Shown piece by piece: positions 63,975 through 64,000 of a DNA stretch of 64,000 nucleotides. Position 1 is the first letter of the stretch. Every line of letters starts with the position of its first letter. Below the pieces are notes generated by a model. That model did not search any database, was not told the DNA's origin, and saw nothing but the letters and a program-made list of their open reading frames with translations. The DNA is taken from assembly GCF_003286415.2 (NCBI RefSeq), contig NZ_CP043450.1, positions 2,976,001 through 3,040,000 on the forward strand, read 5' to 3'. The translations under genes and the position numbers were made by a program. This DNA comes from Mucilaginibacter rubeus. GTDB lineage: Bacteria; Bacteroidota; Bacteroidia; Sphingobacteriales; Sphingobacteriaceae.

Positions 63975-64000
63975 TGTTTCTTTCTTTGGTTATAGGTAAA

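Noticed and set aside
1..64000. CRISPR arrays, tRNA or rRNA genes, transposases, prophage
   Set aside because: I looked for direct repeats with spacers, cloverleaf-like sequences and transposase motifs and saw none, though short or divergent tRNA genes could escape reading by eye.

Overview
The window looks like a chromosome segment from a Bacteroidota species of the Sphingobacteriaceae type (Mucilaginibacter or Pedobacter-like). The signs are SusC/SusD outer-membrane pairs, an ECF sigma/FecR pair, fused CcoNO in a ccoI-S-NO-Q-P-G-H operon, several -7 promoter elements of the Bacteroidota form TAnnTTTG, and weak or absent Shine-Dalgarno sequences. I saw no rRNA, tRNA, CRISPR array, insertion sequence or phage gene.

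Region 1 (1-21.4 kb) is a glycan-use region. It holds secreted GH89 and GH29 hydrolases, a LacI regulator, a parallel beta-helix protein, an IPT/NHL lipoprotein, SusD and SusC, FecR and an ECF sigma factor. A second module follows: a CBM9-like protein, an N-acetylhexosamine-kinase-like enzyme, a second LacI regulator and a clan GH-D-like secreted hydrolase. Three related palindromic sites (TGTGTGCGCACACA type) sit on the two promoters of this module, probably as operators of the second LacI protein. Region 2 (21.4-43 kb) is mixed. It carries two tandem amidohydrolases, AraC, a PIG-L deacetylase, an SDR protein, a ClC channel divergent from an FNR-like regulator with FNR-type cysteines, a YncE/phosphoesterase fusion, HopJ, a 1000-residue secreted propeller protein, MsrA, a lipase-maturation-factor protein, a CHASE3/PAS histidine kinase, and a hydrolase-ohr pair.

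Region 3 (43-61.2 kb) is the most interesting part and reads as a low-oxygen island. It encodes a universal stress protein, QueD, OmpW, a small coiled-coil protein, a FixL-like PAS histidine kinase with the known heme-contact residues, a response regulator whose receiver is fused to a Crp/Fnr DNA-binding module, D-lactate dehydrogenase, oxygen-independent HemN, the whole cbb3 oxidase and assembly operon, and an unknown Cys-rich protein divergent from ccoI. I found the palindrome TGA-N6-TCA in front of all the main transcription units here except queD. Each site lies exactly 46 or exactly 24 bases (site end to -7 start) from a -7-like element. The 22-bp difference is two helical turns, as expected for class I and class II activation by a Crp/Fnr protein. 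The inferred circuit is: heme-PAS kinase to receiver-Crp/Fnr fusion to regulon, which would merge the FixJ and FixK steps of rhizobia into one protein. This is prediction from sequence only.

The window ends with a large secreted protein that has a sorbosone-dehydrogenase-like propeller, HEAT-like repeats and a C-terminal cytochrome c domain. Where an upstream alternative start existed, I chose starts by signal peptide position and family length.
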